From Anaerolineae bacterium (GTDB taxonomy: Bacteria; Chloroflexota; Anaerolineae; Anaerolineales; Anaerolineaceae), in NCBI GenBank assembly GCA_013178095.1, contig JABLXK010000011.1, positions 1 through 64,000 of the forward strand: a DNA stretch of 64,000 nucleotides, given 5' to 3'. Within the stretch, counting starts at the first letter, position 1, and every line of letters begins with the position of its first letter. The translations under genes and the position numbers were made by a program. The notes under the pieces were generated by a model. The model was not told the DNA's origin. It worked only from the letters and a program-made list of their open reading frames with translations, and searched no databases. Of this stretch, positions 54,434-62,894 are shown piece by piece.

Positions 54434-55474
54434 ATGACACAGCCGGCCGATCCCATCCCGCAGGCAGACGTTTATGTCCTGCAGGGCGACGATGAGTTTT
54501 CCACCAGGGATTATCTGAACGCCCTGGCTGCCCAAATCCGGGCGGAAAGCGCAGCGGATTTGGACATCGTCAATTTGGATGGGCAATCCACCGACCGGGC
54601 TATGCTCGCCCAAACGCTGAATTCCCTGTCCCTGTTCAGCCCGGCGCGTCTGGTGATCCTGGATGGCGCGCTGGATACCCTGCGCGGCAAGGAGGACGCC
54701 GCCTGGCTGGCGGAAACCCTCAAGCAGCTCCCGCAAAACACGCGCCTGGTGCTGGTCATCCCCGACAGCCGGCGTTTCAGCAAAGGAGAATGGCTTTGGG
54801 AAAAGGCCGGCAAAGGGCACTGGCTGCGCGCCAGCCTGTCCGACAGCGGTAAAAAAGCGGAATGGGTGGAGAAAATGCTGCCCAGGCAGGCTGAAATGCC
54901 AGGCTGGATCATGGATGAAGCCAGAAGGCAGGCCGGCGGGGATAAAGAACGTTTCGAAGGGCGCGCGGCGGCGGAACTGGCCAACCTGGTCGGCAGCAAC
55001 CTCTTCCAGGCGCGCCAGGAGATCGCCAAGGCGCTGGCTTACGTCGGTTCGGAAGGCACGGTGACGCGCGAAGATGTGCGCCTGCTCTGCAGCCAATCGC
55101 GCGAGGAAGATATTTTCGAGATGGTCGACATGGTCGGGGCGCGCAATGCCCAGAAGGCGCTCAGTCTGCTGGAACGCCTGCTGCAGGACCTGCCCGCGCA
55201 ATATATTTTTAGTATGCTGGCGCGCCAGGTGCGCTTGTTGATCATGGCGCGCGAGGTTTTGGATGAGCGGGGAGACGACAAGGATCTGGCTGCGCGCACG
55301 CATATGCATGCCTTTGTAGCCAAAAAAGCAATGGCGCAGTGCCGGCATTTCAGCGTGCAGGAGTTGGAAGCGCTTTATCGGCGGCTGGATCGCATGGACG
55401 AGGACGCCAAAACCGGCAACGCCACGCTGGAAGTGGCCATGGAAACCCTCATTGCCGAGTTGGCGCGGAAGTAA
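54434..55474 (+). CDS. holA: DNA polymerase III delta subunit
   Basis: This 346-residue clamp-loader subunit opens the beta clamp. The start MTQPADPIPQADVYVLQGDDEFSTRDYL, the RLVILDG and TRLVLVIPD strands, LVGSNLFQARQEIAKALAYVG and the LARQVRLLIMAREVL C-terminal part fit HolA. ATG 54434 lies two bases after the DUF6391 stop; the longer open frame is inside that gene and not used. Confidence 0.9.
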   Translation: MTQPADPIPQADVYVLQGDDEFSTRDYLNALAAQIRAESAADLDIVNLDGQSTDRAMLAQTLNSLSLFSPARLVILDGALDTLRGKEDAAWLAETLKQLPQNTRLVLVIPDSRRFSKGEWLWEKAGKGHWLRASLSDSGKKAEWVEKMLPRQAEMPGWIMDEARRQAGGDKERFEGRAAAELANLVGSNLFQARQEIAKALAYVGSEGTVTREDVRLLCSQSREEDIFEMVDMVGARNAQKALSLLERLLQDLPAQYIFSMLARQVRLLIMAREVLDERGDDKDLAARTHMHAFVAKKAMAQCRHFSVQELEALYRRLDRMDEDAKTGNATLEVAMETLIAELARK

Positions 55475-55500
55475 TAAAACTCTCTCCCTAAAGTTAAAAA

Positions 55501-55942
55501 TTGTCTTTGCGAGACCGCCGAAGGTGGTCGATCGCGCAGCATCCTCTTGAGGAAGCAATCTCATGGCAAAAATACAGAAACCGTTGAGCAGAAAAATACT
55601 CCCCCTCACCTAACCTCTCCCACCGGGAGAGGAATGGAGCGTGTCATCCTGACGAGCGTAACATCAGATAAATTGTCTTTGCGAGCGTAGCGAAGCAATC
55701 TCACGGCTGGAATTCTTAGGTAGCCCGGTCATAAATCCCCCTCACCTAACCTCTCCCACCGGGAGAGGAATGGCTAATTGTCATCCTAACGTGCGTTGCA
55801 TCCTATAAATTGTATTTGCGAGAACGCCGGAGGCGGGCGATCGCGCAGCATCCTCTTGAGGAAGCAATATCATGGCTTGCTTTCACAAATGCATACGCCA
55901 TGAAATCCCCCTCACCTAACCTCTCCCACAGGGAGAGGAATA
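55501..55942. repeat. alternating repeat cluster (types A and B, three copies each)
   Basis: Type A (TTGTCTTTGCGAG ... GAAGCAATCTCA) occurs at 55501-55566, 55672-55707 (shorter) and 55809-55875. Type B (CCCCTCACCTAACCTCTCCC-loop-GGGAGAGGAA) is at 55600-55636, 55736-55772 and 55906-55942. They alternate A-B-A-B-A-B between holA and galE (gap 55475-56007). No gene lies here. A single B is at 6986, and a degenerate A-like GAGCGAAGCGTGGCGATCTC is at about 52158. Confidence 0.85.
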
Positions 55943-56007
55943 ATGATATTGCGCGCCTCGATCCCTGAACTCGTCGAAGGGTCGGGCCGCGCAATGACGC
56001 ATGAGAT

Positions 56008-57021
56008 TTACCCTTTCTTCAGTACCTTATCTTTCATCTCCCCCCACTTGAGCGCATCGGAGATGCCCTGCTCGATGGAGAGTTCTGCCTGCCAGCCTAA
56101 CAGGTTCCGGGCGGTATCGGCATTGCAGAAGGAGCCGGCCACGTCGCCAGGGCGGGCGGGCCCGTCGGCCTGAGCCAGCGGCTTGCCGGTCACTTTTTCG
56201 AAAGCGGTCACCAGCTCCCGCACGGTCACGCCGCGGCCGGTGCCCAGATTGATTACCAGATAGCCGTCCTCGGGCTCGCCGGCGCGCTGAAAAGCTTGCT
56301 CGAAGCCTTCCACGGCTTTCACGTGCGCGCGCGCCAGGTCCCAGACGTGAATGTAGTCACGGATGCCCGTGCCGTCGCGCGTGGAGTAATCGGTGCCGGT
56401 GACCATGAACTTGTCCAGCTTACCCAACTGCACGTCCACCAACCGACCGAGGATGTGGGTGGGGCTGTCCACGTGCAGGCCGGTGCGCATCTTCGGGTCG
56501 GCGCCAATCGGGTTGAAATAGCGCAGGGCAATGCCGCGCATGCCGTAGGCTGCGCAGAAATCGCGCAGGATCATTTCCATCATATACTTGGTGCGCGCGT
56601 AGGGGCTGGAGGGCTTGAGAGGCGCGCTCTCGGTCACCATGAAGCCCGGCACCACGTCGTAGATCGAGGCGGAGGAGCTGAACACCAGGCGCTTGCATCC
56701 CAGGTCGCGCAGTGTGCGGAACAATTCCAGCGATTTGGCCACGTTATCCTGGTAGTACTCATAGGGTTTTTCGGTGGATTCCGGCACGACGATCAACGCT
56801 GCGCAATGGATCACGGCGTAGATGTCCGGATGCTCTTTGAAAATGCGCCCCAGCAAGGCGCTGTCGTCGATGTCGCCTTCATAAAAAGCACGACCGCGCG
56901 TGAATTCGCGCTTGCCGGTGATCAGCGAATCCAGGATGACCGGGGTATGCCCGGTATCCTCCAGAGCTGAAGCGATGGTCGAACCGATGTAACCGGCGCC
57001 GCCTGTGATCAATACTTTCAT
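56008..57021 (-). CDS. galE: UDP-glucose 4-epimerase
   Basis: The 337-residue extended SDR interconverts UDP-glucose and UDP-galactose. GGAGYIGS is at 7-14, FSSSASIYD at 114-122 and catalytic YARTK with Y141 and K145. GIRDYIHVWDLARAH and INLGTGRGVTVREL are the GalE C-terminal markers. It may supply sugars for surface polymers or help use galactose. The transaldolase-like gene is 16 bases upstream on the same strand. Confidence 0.93.
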   Translation of the reverse strand: MKVLITGGAGYIGSTIASALEDTGHTPVILDSLITGKREFTRGRAFYEGDIDDSALLGRIFKEHPDIYAVIHCAALIVVPESTEKPYEYYQDNVAKSLELFRTLRDLGCKRLVFSSSASIYDVVPGFMVTESAPLKPSSPYARTKYMMEMILRDFCAAYGMRGIALRYFNPIGADPKMRTGLHVDSPTHILGRLVDVQLGKLDKFMVTGTDYSTRDGTGIRDYIHVWDLARAHVKAVEGFEQAFQRAGEPEDGYLVINLGTGRGVTVRELVTAFEKVTGKPLAQADGPARPGDVAGSFCNADTARNLLGWQAELSIEQGISDALKWGEMKDKVLKKG

Positions 57022-57037
57022 TTTGACTCCTTCTGGG

Positions 57038-57682
57038 TTAGTTCAGCAAACCACATCCGGTCTCTTTGAAGTCCTGGACGGCTTGTTCGGAAAATTTGTT
57101 TTGCGGGAGGAGCGAGAGCACTTCGAATTTGGCGGAAAGCATGGCTACGCCGGCCCGGCGCGCTTCCACGATCTCCTCGGGCGATTTCAGGCTGGCGGCC
57201 ACCACCTCGGTGCCTGTGCCGGCCAGCACCTGCACCAGTTCGGCTGCCAGGCGCTCGCCCTGCCCGGCAGGCATCAGGCGTTTGGCGCGGTTGTGATAGT
57301 AAAGCGCGTAGCGCGCCCCGGCGCAGTGCGCCGTCATAGCCTGGGCGGGCGTGAAGATGGACGTAACCGCGCAGGGATATTCCGTGGAGAGCTGTGCCGT
57401 GGCTTGGAAACCAAGGGGCGTGGCCGGAATCTTCAGCACCATTTTAGCCCCCAGGATGTCATAGGCTTTGGCGGCTTCCAGGCGCATCTCGTCCAAATTT
57501 CCTCCGGTGAGTTGGTAGAAGATCTGCCCCGGCAGGATACCCGCCAATTCCTGCAAGGTCTGTGCAGGGGGAAGCCCGCTTTGGGCCAGCAAAGTGGGGT
57601 TGGTGGTGGCGCTTTTCACCCAACCCCACGCCACAGCCTGGCGCGCTTCGTTAACGATGGCGGAATCCAGTAGTAACTGCAT
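57038..57682 (-). CDS. transaldolase-like / fructose-6-phosphate aldolase family protein
   Basis: The 214-residue barrel has the Schiff-base lysine K84 in MVLKIPATPLGFQA, preceded by SATTNPTLLAQSGL. Length fits the short (FSA/TalC) group, which either transfers dihydroxyacetone units or cleaves fructose-6-phosphate. It is followed by galE after 16 bases. The pentose phosphate role is likely, but the exact reaction is not decided by sequence. Confidence 0.85.
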   Translation of the reverse strand: MQLLLDSAIVNEARQAVAWGWVKSATTNPTLLAQSGLPPAQTLQELAGILPGQIFYQLTGGNLDEMRLEAAKAYDILGAKMVLKIPATPLGFQATAQLSTEYPCAVTSIFTPAQAMTAHCAGARYALYYHNRAKRLMPAGQGERLAAELVQVLAGTGTEVVAASLKSPEEIVEARRAGVAMLSAKFEVLSLLPQNKFSEQAVQDFKETGCGLLN

Positions 57683-57736
57683 GATGTCCTTTCAGAACCG
57701 CCTCAATTATAACGTCAAGCGCAGCGCGCCCATCGC

Positions 57737-58039
57737 TTACAACTTTTCGAGAAAGTCTCCAAGCTGCTTGCGGTAGTTTTCGAAAGCCCGGCGGCCAGCC
57801 TCTGTCATGCGGCACAGGGTTTGCGGCAGCTTGCCCACGTAGCCCTTCTCGATCTCGATGTAACCAACGGCTTCCAGCTTACCAAGATGGGCGGAGAGGT
57901 TGCCTTTGGTCAACCCGCTTTCGCGCAGCAGGTAGAGAAAATCCGCCTGGTTGGCCGCGTACAGGATGGACATCAGCGCCAGCCGGGCCGGTTCGTGGAT
58001 AACCCGGTCGAGCGAGGAGATGTCGTTCAGGTCGCTCAC
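57737..58039 (-). CDS. winged-helix regulator (HTH_34/ArsR-like)
   Basis: The 100-residue protein matches the small winged-helix group beginning LDRVIHEPARLALMSILY, then ESGLTKGNLSAHLGKLEAVGYIEIEKG, with a helical end. Such regulators often sit next to a membrane protein gene. Its ATG overlaps the membrane protein stop (58036-58039), and an operator-like dyad precedes the first gene, so it likely represses its own operon. Confidence 0.88.
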   Translation of the reverse strand: MSDLNDISSLDRVIHEPARLALMSILYAANQADFLYLLRESGLTKGNLSAHLGKLEAVGYIEIEKGYVGKLPQTLCRMTEAGRRAFENYRKQLGDFLEKL

Positions 58040-58677
58040 GACTCACCTTCCAATGGCGGCTGGCTGCCTTTCAGGTAAGCGCGCAGGGTAAAGAGGCCGC
58101 TGACGATCCAGGCAAGCCCCTGCCCCATAAAAAACAACAGGAAAAAATCCATTTCAACCGCATGGATCAAGACGGCAATCCCGAAAAGCGCCAGGCTGAT
58201 CACTGCGAAAATGTAAAAGCGTGCCAGCCCGATGGTATAGCCGATGTAGATGTACGACAAAGCAATCACGACCGCCACGAAGGCTTGCTGGTAGATCGGA
58301 GGCAGCTTGCCGGAAAGCAGGCTGGTGACCGCTCCCACCACAGCGCCCAGGATAGCCGCCAACAGCACGCGGCTCCAGCGTTTGCTGCCGGTTTTGCGCG
58401 GGTAGGAAACGTAACCGGTGCGCGGATACGTGTATTTCTCTTTCAGCTTAACCACGATGTGGCTGACCGCGCGGCCGCCCAGCAGGATCAGCGCCGGCAT
58501 GCCCACCGTAAACAATGCAATTTGCAGGGTTTGCTGGCTCACCCGGCTGGCGGCGTAATTGAACAGGATGATCAGCATCAACAGGATGCCCACCCCGATT
58601 TCCGCGAAACCGTCCACGTACCAATAGCGCTGGGTGCGTTTGATGGTTTCATTGATAGTTTGGTTCTCGTTTTTCAT
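58036..58677 (-). CDS. membrane protein of a two-gene regulatory unit
   Basis: The 213-residue protein has about six hydrophobic helices with a basic cytoplasmic loop (KLKEKYTYPRTGYVSYPRKTGSKRW). No family is recognised. It is the first gene of an operon with the winged-helix regulator. AGAGAGAAAAATG gives the start. A stress or membrane-state sensor is conceivable but not shown. Confidence 0.75.
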   Translation of the reverse strand: MKNENQTINETIKRTQRYWYVDGFAEIGVGILLMLIILFNYAASRVSQQTLQIALFTVGMPALILLGGRAVSHIVVKLKEKYTYPRTGYVSYPRKTGSKRWSRVLLAAILGAVVGAVTSLLSGKLPPIYQQAFVAVVIALSYIYIGYTIGLARFYIFAVISLALFGIAVLIHAVEMDFFLLFFMGQGLAWIVSGLFTLRAYLKGSQPPLEGES

Positions 58678-58710
58678 TTTTCTCTCTCTTTCTTGAATGA
58701 GGTCTGTAAA

Positions 58711-58752
58711 ACAAACCAGTTTGTAGTATATATCTTAAAGGGATTTTGTCAA
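58711..58752 (-). promoter_or_regulatory. promoter and operator of the membrane protein/regulator operon
   Basis: On the minus strand TTGACA (58747-58752) and TATACT (58725-58730) are 16 bases apart. The dyad ACAAAC-TG-GTTTGT (58711-58724) follows directly, across the likely start of transcription. A repressor bound there would block initiation. Confidence 0.85.
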
Positions 58753-58837
58753 GGGATTGGACATCAAAATTGATCAATCGGATTCCCTCCGCAGGAAAGA
58801 AGGTCTCATTATTTATGGTTCGATAATGTTAAATAAC

Positions 58838-58866
58838 TTGATAAACAAACAGAAACGATGTAAGAT
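58838..58866 (+). promoter_or_regulatory. promoter of the deoC operon
   Basis: TTGATA and TAAGAT are 17 bases apart, 38 bases before the deoC start. Confidence 0.65.
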
Positions 58867-58904
58867 ATGTTAGAAAACGAACATAAAGATAGCAGAGAGG
58901 TATT

Positions 58905-59615
58905 ATGACCAGGAGACTTACTGTTAGCGATATTGCCGGAATGATTGACCATTCTCTCTTAAGACCCAATCTGAACGAAGCGGAATTCGTGGAAGGCGTG
59001 GAACTTTCCAGAAAATTTAAAGTGGCCACTTGCAGCGTGGTGCCTTTCGATGTTTCTCGGGCGGTCAAAATGCTGGCGGGCAGCGGCGTGCCCGTGAGCA
59101 CGGTGGTGGCTTTCCCGCATGGAACTGTGCCAACCGAAGTGAAAGTATTCGAAGCGCAGCGCTCCCTGGAAGCAGGCGCGATCGAGCTGGACATGGTCAT
59201 GGCCATCAGCCGCATGCTGGCGGGCGATTACGCTTACGTGGAAGCGGACATCCGCGCCATGGCCGAGGTCACCCACGCGCACGGCGCCGAACTGAAGGTG
59301 ATCTTCGAGAATTGCTACCTGACCAGGGAAATGATCGTCAAAGCCTGCCAGATCAGCGAAGCCGCCGGGGCGGATTTCGTCAAGACCTCCACCGGCTACG
59401 GCACCAGCGGCGCCACCCTCGAGGACGTGCGCTTGATGCGCGCCAGCGTTTCGCCCAGCATGAAGGTAAAAGCGGCCGGCGGCATCCGCACCCTGGATGA
59501 ATTCCTGCAGTACCGCGCGGCCGGCGTGAACCGCGTCGCCACGCGCAGCAGCCAGGCCATCCTGGAAGAAGCGGCCAGGCGCGAAGCGCAGGGAACTCTG
59601 CTGGAATTGGAATAA
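58905..59615 (+). CDS. deoC: deoxyribose-phosphate aldolase family protein
   Basis: The 236-residue barrel has IDHSLLRPN at 14-22, an aspartate D96 in GAIELDMV, the Schiff-base K160 in ADFVKTSTGYG and K189 in KVKAAGGIRT. These are the DeoC signature residues, so the enzyme splits deoxyribose-5-phosphate or a near analogue. Its partners, a class III aminotransferase and an orphan PTS EIIA, suggest a specialised sugar or amino-sugar pathway and not simple nucleoside salvage. GAGAGG precedes the ATG. Confidence 0.9.
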   Translation: MTRRLTVSDIAGMIDHSLLRPNLNEAEFVEGVELSRKFKVATCSVVPFDVSRAVKMLAGSGVPVSTVVAFPHGTVPTEVKVFEAQRSLEAGAIELDMVMAISRMLAGDYAYVEADIRAMAEVTHAHGAELKVIFENCYLTREMIVKACQISEAAGADFVKTSTGYGTSGATLEDVRLMRASVSPSMKVKAAGGIRTLDEFLQYRAAGVNRVATRSSQAILEEAARREAQGTLLELE

Positions 59616-59711
59616 TGAAAAGAGCGGACAAGGGACGAAGGACAATCAGTCTCCCTCGACTTCTCTTTTTTCTAAAGAATACATGGTTTAAAAAAGAATT
59701 GGAGGTTTTAT

Positions 59712-61076
59712 ATGGCTGAATCATCATGGCGTTCCCGCTCGACGCGGGAGGTCAAGGATTTATGCAGAAAGTATACATTCACCAATTACCGCTCGCAGGG
59801 CGGATGGGATCCGCGGGCGGTGATCGTGGGCGGCGAGGGCGCCTGGATGTTCGATGCAGAGGGCAAACGCATCCTTGATTTTTCCGCGCAATACATGTGC
59901 GTCAATGCCGGGCATAACCACCCCAAAATTGTGCAAGCCATTTGCGACCAGGCCAATGCGCACTGTTACGTCGATCCGCGCTACGCCACCCACCCGCGCG
60001 CCGAACTGGGGCGGCTGCTGGACGAGGTAACGCCGGAAAACATCGTTAAGTTCGTCATCTGCCTGAGCGGGTCGGATGCCAACGACCACGCGCACCAGAT
60101 CGCGCGCCAGTATACCGGCCGCAACAAGTTCATTACCACCTATCGTTCCTTTCACGGTTCCTCCACTTCCACCAGCATCCTGACCGGTGAGTCGCGGCGC
60201 TGGTCAATGGAGCCCGGCATCAGCGGCGTGGTGCACGTACCCGCGCCGTATTGCTACCGCTGCGATTTCGGCCTGAAACCGGAAACCTGCAATATGCGCT
60301 GCGCGCATTACATGGAGCAGGTGATCGCTTATGAAGGCGCTCAAAATGTAGCCGCCATCATGGTCGAAGGCGTGATCGGCGCCAACGGCATCCTGCTGCC
60401 CCACCGCGAAGACTATCTGACCACCATCCGCGAAATCTGCGACCGCAACGGCATTCTGATGATCGTGGACGAGGTCATGTCCGGCTTCGGGCGCACAGGC
60501 ACCTGGTTCGCGGTGGATCACTGGAAAGTGCAGCCGGACATCATCACTATGGCCAAGGGCCTGACCGGCAGCCAGCTGCCCCTGGGCGCGGTGGGCGTTT
60601 CGCAAAAGATCGCCGACTTTTTCGACACCAACACCCTGTGGTCGGGCGGCACCTTCACCAACCATCCGGTGGCCTGCGCGGCAGCCATCGCCGCCATCAA
60701 TGTCTATCGTGAGGACGGTCTGATTGAGAATTCACGCATCCAGGGCGAGCACATCGCCGGGCGCTTGCAAGAAATGCAGCGGAAACATCCCTGCATCGGC
60801 GACCTGCGCGGCAAAGGCCTGTTCCAGTTCGTTGAACTGGTGAAGAACCGCGAAACGCGCGAGAGCTTTTCCAAAGATAACGGCGCTACCAACGACACCG
60901 GCAAGATCGGCAGCCTGGACAAGATTTTCTCGGAGCGCGGCATCAACATCAAATACCATCCGCTGGGCTTTTTCATCACCCCGCCCCTGTGCATCAGTCG
61001 GGAGGACGTGGATTTTGCGTTGGACACCATCGATGAGGTTCTGACCGACGTAGTGGATACCTGGACGGATCAATAG
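59712..61076 (+). CDS. class III PLP-dependent aminotransferase
   Basis: The 454-residue enzyme has the PLP lysine K282 in MAKGLTGSQLPLG, the DE pair 253-254 (IVDEVMSGFGRTG) and LDFSAQYMCVNAGHNHP at the front. A cysteine cluster C181, C184, C193 and C197 (CYRCDFGLKPETCNMRC) occurs in a loop seen in several omega-aminotransferases. It transfers an amino group to or from an aldehyde or keto sugar. TTGGAGG precedes the ATG. It lies between deoC and the EIIA gene. Confidence 0.9.
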   Translation: MAESSWRSRSTREVKDLCRKYTFTNYRSQGGWDPRAVIVGGEGAWMFDAEGKRILDFSAQYMCVNAGHNHPKIVQAICDQANAHCYVDPRYATHPRAELGRLLDEVTPENIVKFVICLSGSDANDHAHQIARQYTGRNKFITTYRSFHGSSTSTSILTGESRRWSMEPGISGVVHVPAPYCYRCDFGLKPETCNMRCAHYMEQVIAYEGAQNVAAIMVEGVIGANGILLPHREDYLTTIREICDRNGILMIVDEVMSGFGRTGTWFAVDHWKVQPDIITMAKGLTGSQLPLGAVGVSQKIADFFDTNTLWSGGTFTNHPVACAAAIAAINVYREDGLIENSRIQGEHIAGRLQEMQRKHPCIGDLRGKGLFQFVELVKNRETRESFSKDNGATNDTGKIGSLDKIFSERGINIKYHPLGFFITPPLCISREDVDFALDTIDEVLTDVVDTWTDQ

Positions 61077-61090
61077 GAGATTTTATTAAA

Positions 61091-61561
61091 ATGAATGCAG
61101 ATTTTTTGGATATGTTCAATGTGCGCATGATGCGCGTGGGCGCGGAAGCAAAAAACACGGAAGAAGCCATCCGCTTTGTGGGCGGCATGATGGCCGCTGA
61201 GGGGTACGTGGAAGAGCTGTACTGGCAGGACGTTTATGCCCGGGAGCAAAAGTTCCCCACCGGCCTGCCCACCCAGCCTGTGGCGATCGCCATTCCGCAC
61301 GCCGACCCCGATAAAGTGCTCAAGGGCGGCATTGCCGTGGCGGTCTTCAAGCAGCCGGTCAAGTTCAGGGTGATGGGTTCCAACGATCCGGACGAGATCG
61401 ACGTGCCGGTGATATTCATGCTGGCCCTGAAAGACTTCAAAAACCAGCCGGTGATGATCCGCGATTTGCTGACCCTGATCCAGTCCAAGGCCATCCTCAA
61501 GACCATTTATGAAGCCGACAGCGCGGATGCGATCATGGCCGCGGTCAAATCGGTCGGATAG
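61091..61561 (+). CDS. orphan PTS EIIA component, galactitol type
   Basis: The 156-residue protein has the phospho-accepting H70 in AIPHADP and the FPTGLPTQP lead of GatA-like EIIA. It resembles the EIIA at 23012 in overall pattern. No EIIB or EIIC gene is adjacent, so it must use distant partners or act as a regulator. It lies 14 bases after the aminotransferase and ends at a strong terminator. Confidence 0.88.
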   Translation: MNADFLDMFNVRMMRVGAEAKNTEEAIRFVGGMMAAEGYVEELYWQDVYAREQKFPTGLPTQPVAIAIPHADPDKVLKGGIAVAVFKQPVKFRVMGSNDPDEIDVPVIFMLALKDFKNQPVMIRDLLTLIQSKAILKTIYEADSADAIMAAVKSVG

Positions 61562-61596
61562 ATTTTAGATTATTTCACCCGAATTAAAAATTTCTG

Positions 61597-61627
61597 GTAT
61601 CCTCTGTTTCAGAGGATACTTTTTTAT
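61597..61627 (+). terminator. terminator hairpin abutting the arfB start codon
   Basis: GTATCCTCT pairs with AGAGGATAC over a short loop, then TTTTTTAT runs straight into the arfB ATG at 61628. The AGAGGA that could be the arfB ribosome site is inside the hairpin. Confidence 0.85.
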
Positions 61628-62053
61628 ATGTTGATCATCAGCGAGCGAATCCAGATCCCCGAAAGCGAGCTCAGCGAGAGTTTCGTGCGCTCCTCCGGCC
61701 CGGGCGGCCAGAACGTCAACAAGGTCGCCACGGCGGTGCAGCTGCGTTTCGACGCGCTCCATTCCCCCAACCTGACGGACGAAGTCCGGCAGCGCTTGAT
61801 CCGGCTGGCCGGCAGCCGCGCGACGGATGAAGGCGTGCTGGTGATTGAGGCGCACCGCTTTCGCACACAGGAGAAGAACCGGGAGGATGCCCGTGAACGG
61901 CTGGCGCTGCTGATCCGCAAGGCGCTGCACAAGCCCGCCTCGCGCAAACCCACCCGTCCGGGGGCGGCCGCGCGCCGGCGGCGCCTGGAGGATAAAAAAA
62001 TGCATGGCGAGCTCAAACGCTCCAGACGCACAGATATTCACTTGGATGAATAA
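61628..62053 (+). CDS. arfB: alternative ribosome-rescue factor (ArfB/YaeJ peptidyl-tRNA hydrolase)
   Basis: The 141-residue protein has the catalytic GGQ at 26-28 in RSSGPGGQNVNK and a basic C-terminal tail (KPTRPGAAARRRRLEDKKMHGELKRS) that enters the mRNA channel. It releases peptides from stalled ribosomes without a stop codon. The start is right because the family begins MLxIS. Its ribosome site is buried in the terminator hairpin upstream. Confidence 0.95.
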   Translation: MLIISERIQIPESELSESFVRSSGPGGQNVNKVATAVQLRFDALHSPNLTDEVRQRLIRLAGSRATDEGVLVIEAHRFRTQEKNREDARERLALLIRKALHKPASRKPTRPGAAARRRRLEDKKMHGELKRSRRTDIHLDE

Positions 62054-62063
62054 AAAATCGAGT

Positions 62064-62894
62064 TTATATATAAAAATTCAAGTATTCCATGAAATTTTCT
62101 TTATAACTCTCCAGCCAAACTTCGATAAATGAGCGTTGTTCAAACAGGGGCAATAAATCTTGAGCTAAATCAGGTGTGTTCATTTGCGAAATTCTTTTGC
62201 CCAATATCTCCATTGCTGATTTGATTGTATAAGACTGTTCGCCATCTTTGGCGAGTTTTTCTTCCAATGGCTGGATTTTCTGCTGCATGAACCAAAGAAG
62301 ATCGTAGAAATCCCGACCTTTATAAGTTGCCTTTCCCTTATGAAAATCACGTTCCAAGCAAGCGATCATTTTCCCGGCCATCATTGTTTCCAGTGAGAAA
62401 TGCGAGACTACAAAACTTCTTCCATAAGATAAAATCGGGGTTTTACGCAGGATAGAAATTTGTTTGTGCTGACTGACTTCCACTTTTAGGTGTAGTGGTT
62501 CATTTGTATGCGAAGTAAGCCCTAATGGAAAAAGCACAGGGAATTTTAGCGTCGTCCGACGGATTCCCCAATCTCCCACCTGAGTTTTGGAAGTAACATC
62601 ATTAAATCCATTATTGGATCGGAAAAAGGTCAGTAAATCTTTTTCTAAATTCATAAGGTCAATTCCGGCAGAATTATCCAAATCCAGATCTTCTGAAAGT
62701 CGGTTCAAGCTATAGCATATATGCAGACAGGTCCCGCCATAAAAATTGAGTTTGCGATATACCGGATGATTGTAGAGGAAATCAAGGGTATAGGCATGTA
62801 ATAACTTCTTGAGGATGATCCTTTTTGTCTCATTTGCCATGCCGGGATCTTTTTGTGACAACTCATTTTGCATTAACTGAATTAAGGATGCCAT
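62064..62894 (-). CDS. AbiEii-type nucleotidyltransferase toxin
   Basis: The 276-residue protein matches the AbiEii/AbiGii toxin family. The motif FYGGTCLHICYSLNRLSEDLDLD at about 51-73 is the GS-like nucleotidyltransferase signature with its aspartates. Such toxins of type IV systems block growth by modifying tRNA or other targets with nucleotides and give phage abortive infection. The gene overlaps the end of the antitoxin gene by 13 bases. AT-rich codon use differs from the neighbours and suggests recent transfer. Confidence 0.9.
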   Translation of the reverse strand: MASLIQLMQNELSQKDPGMANETKRIILKKLLHAYTLDFLYNHPVYRKLNFYGGTCLHICYSLNRLSEDLDLDNSAGIDLMNLEKDLLTFFRSNNGFNDVTSKTQVGDWGIRRTTLKFPVLFPLGLTSHTNEPLHLKVEVSQHKQISILRKTPILSYGRSFVVSHFSLETMMAGKMIACLERDFHKGKATYKGRDFYDLLWFMQQKIQPLEEKLAKDGEQSYTIKSAMEILGKRISQMNTPDLAQDLLPLFEQRSFIEVWLESYKENFMEYLNFYI

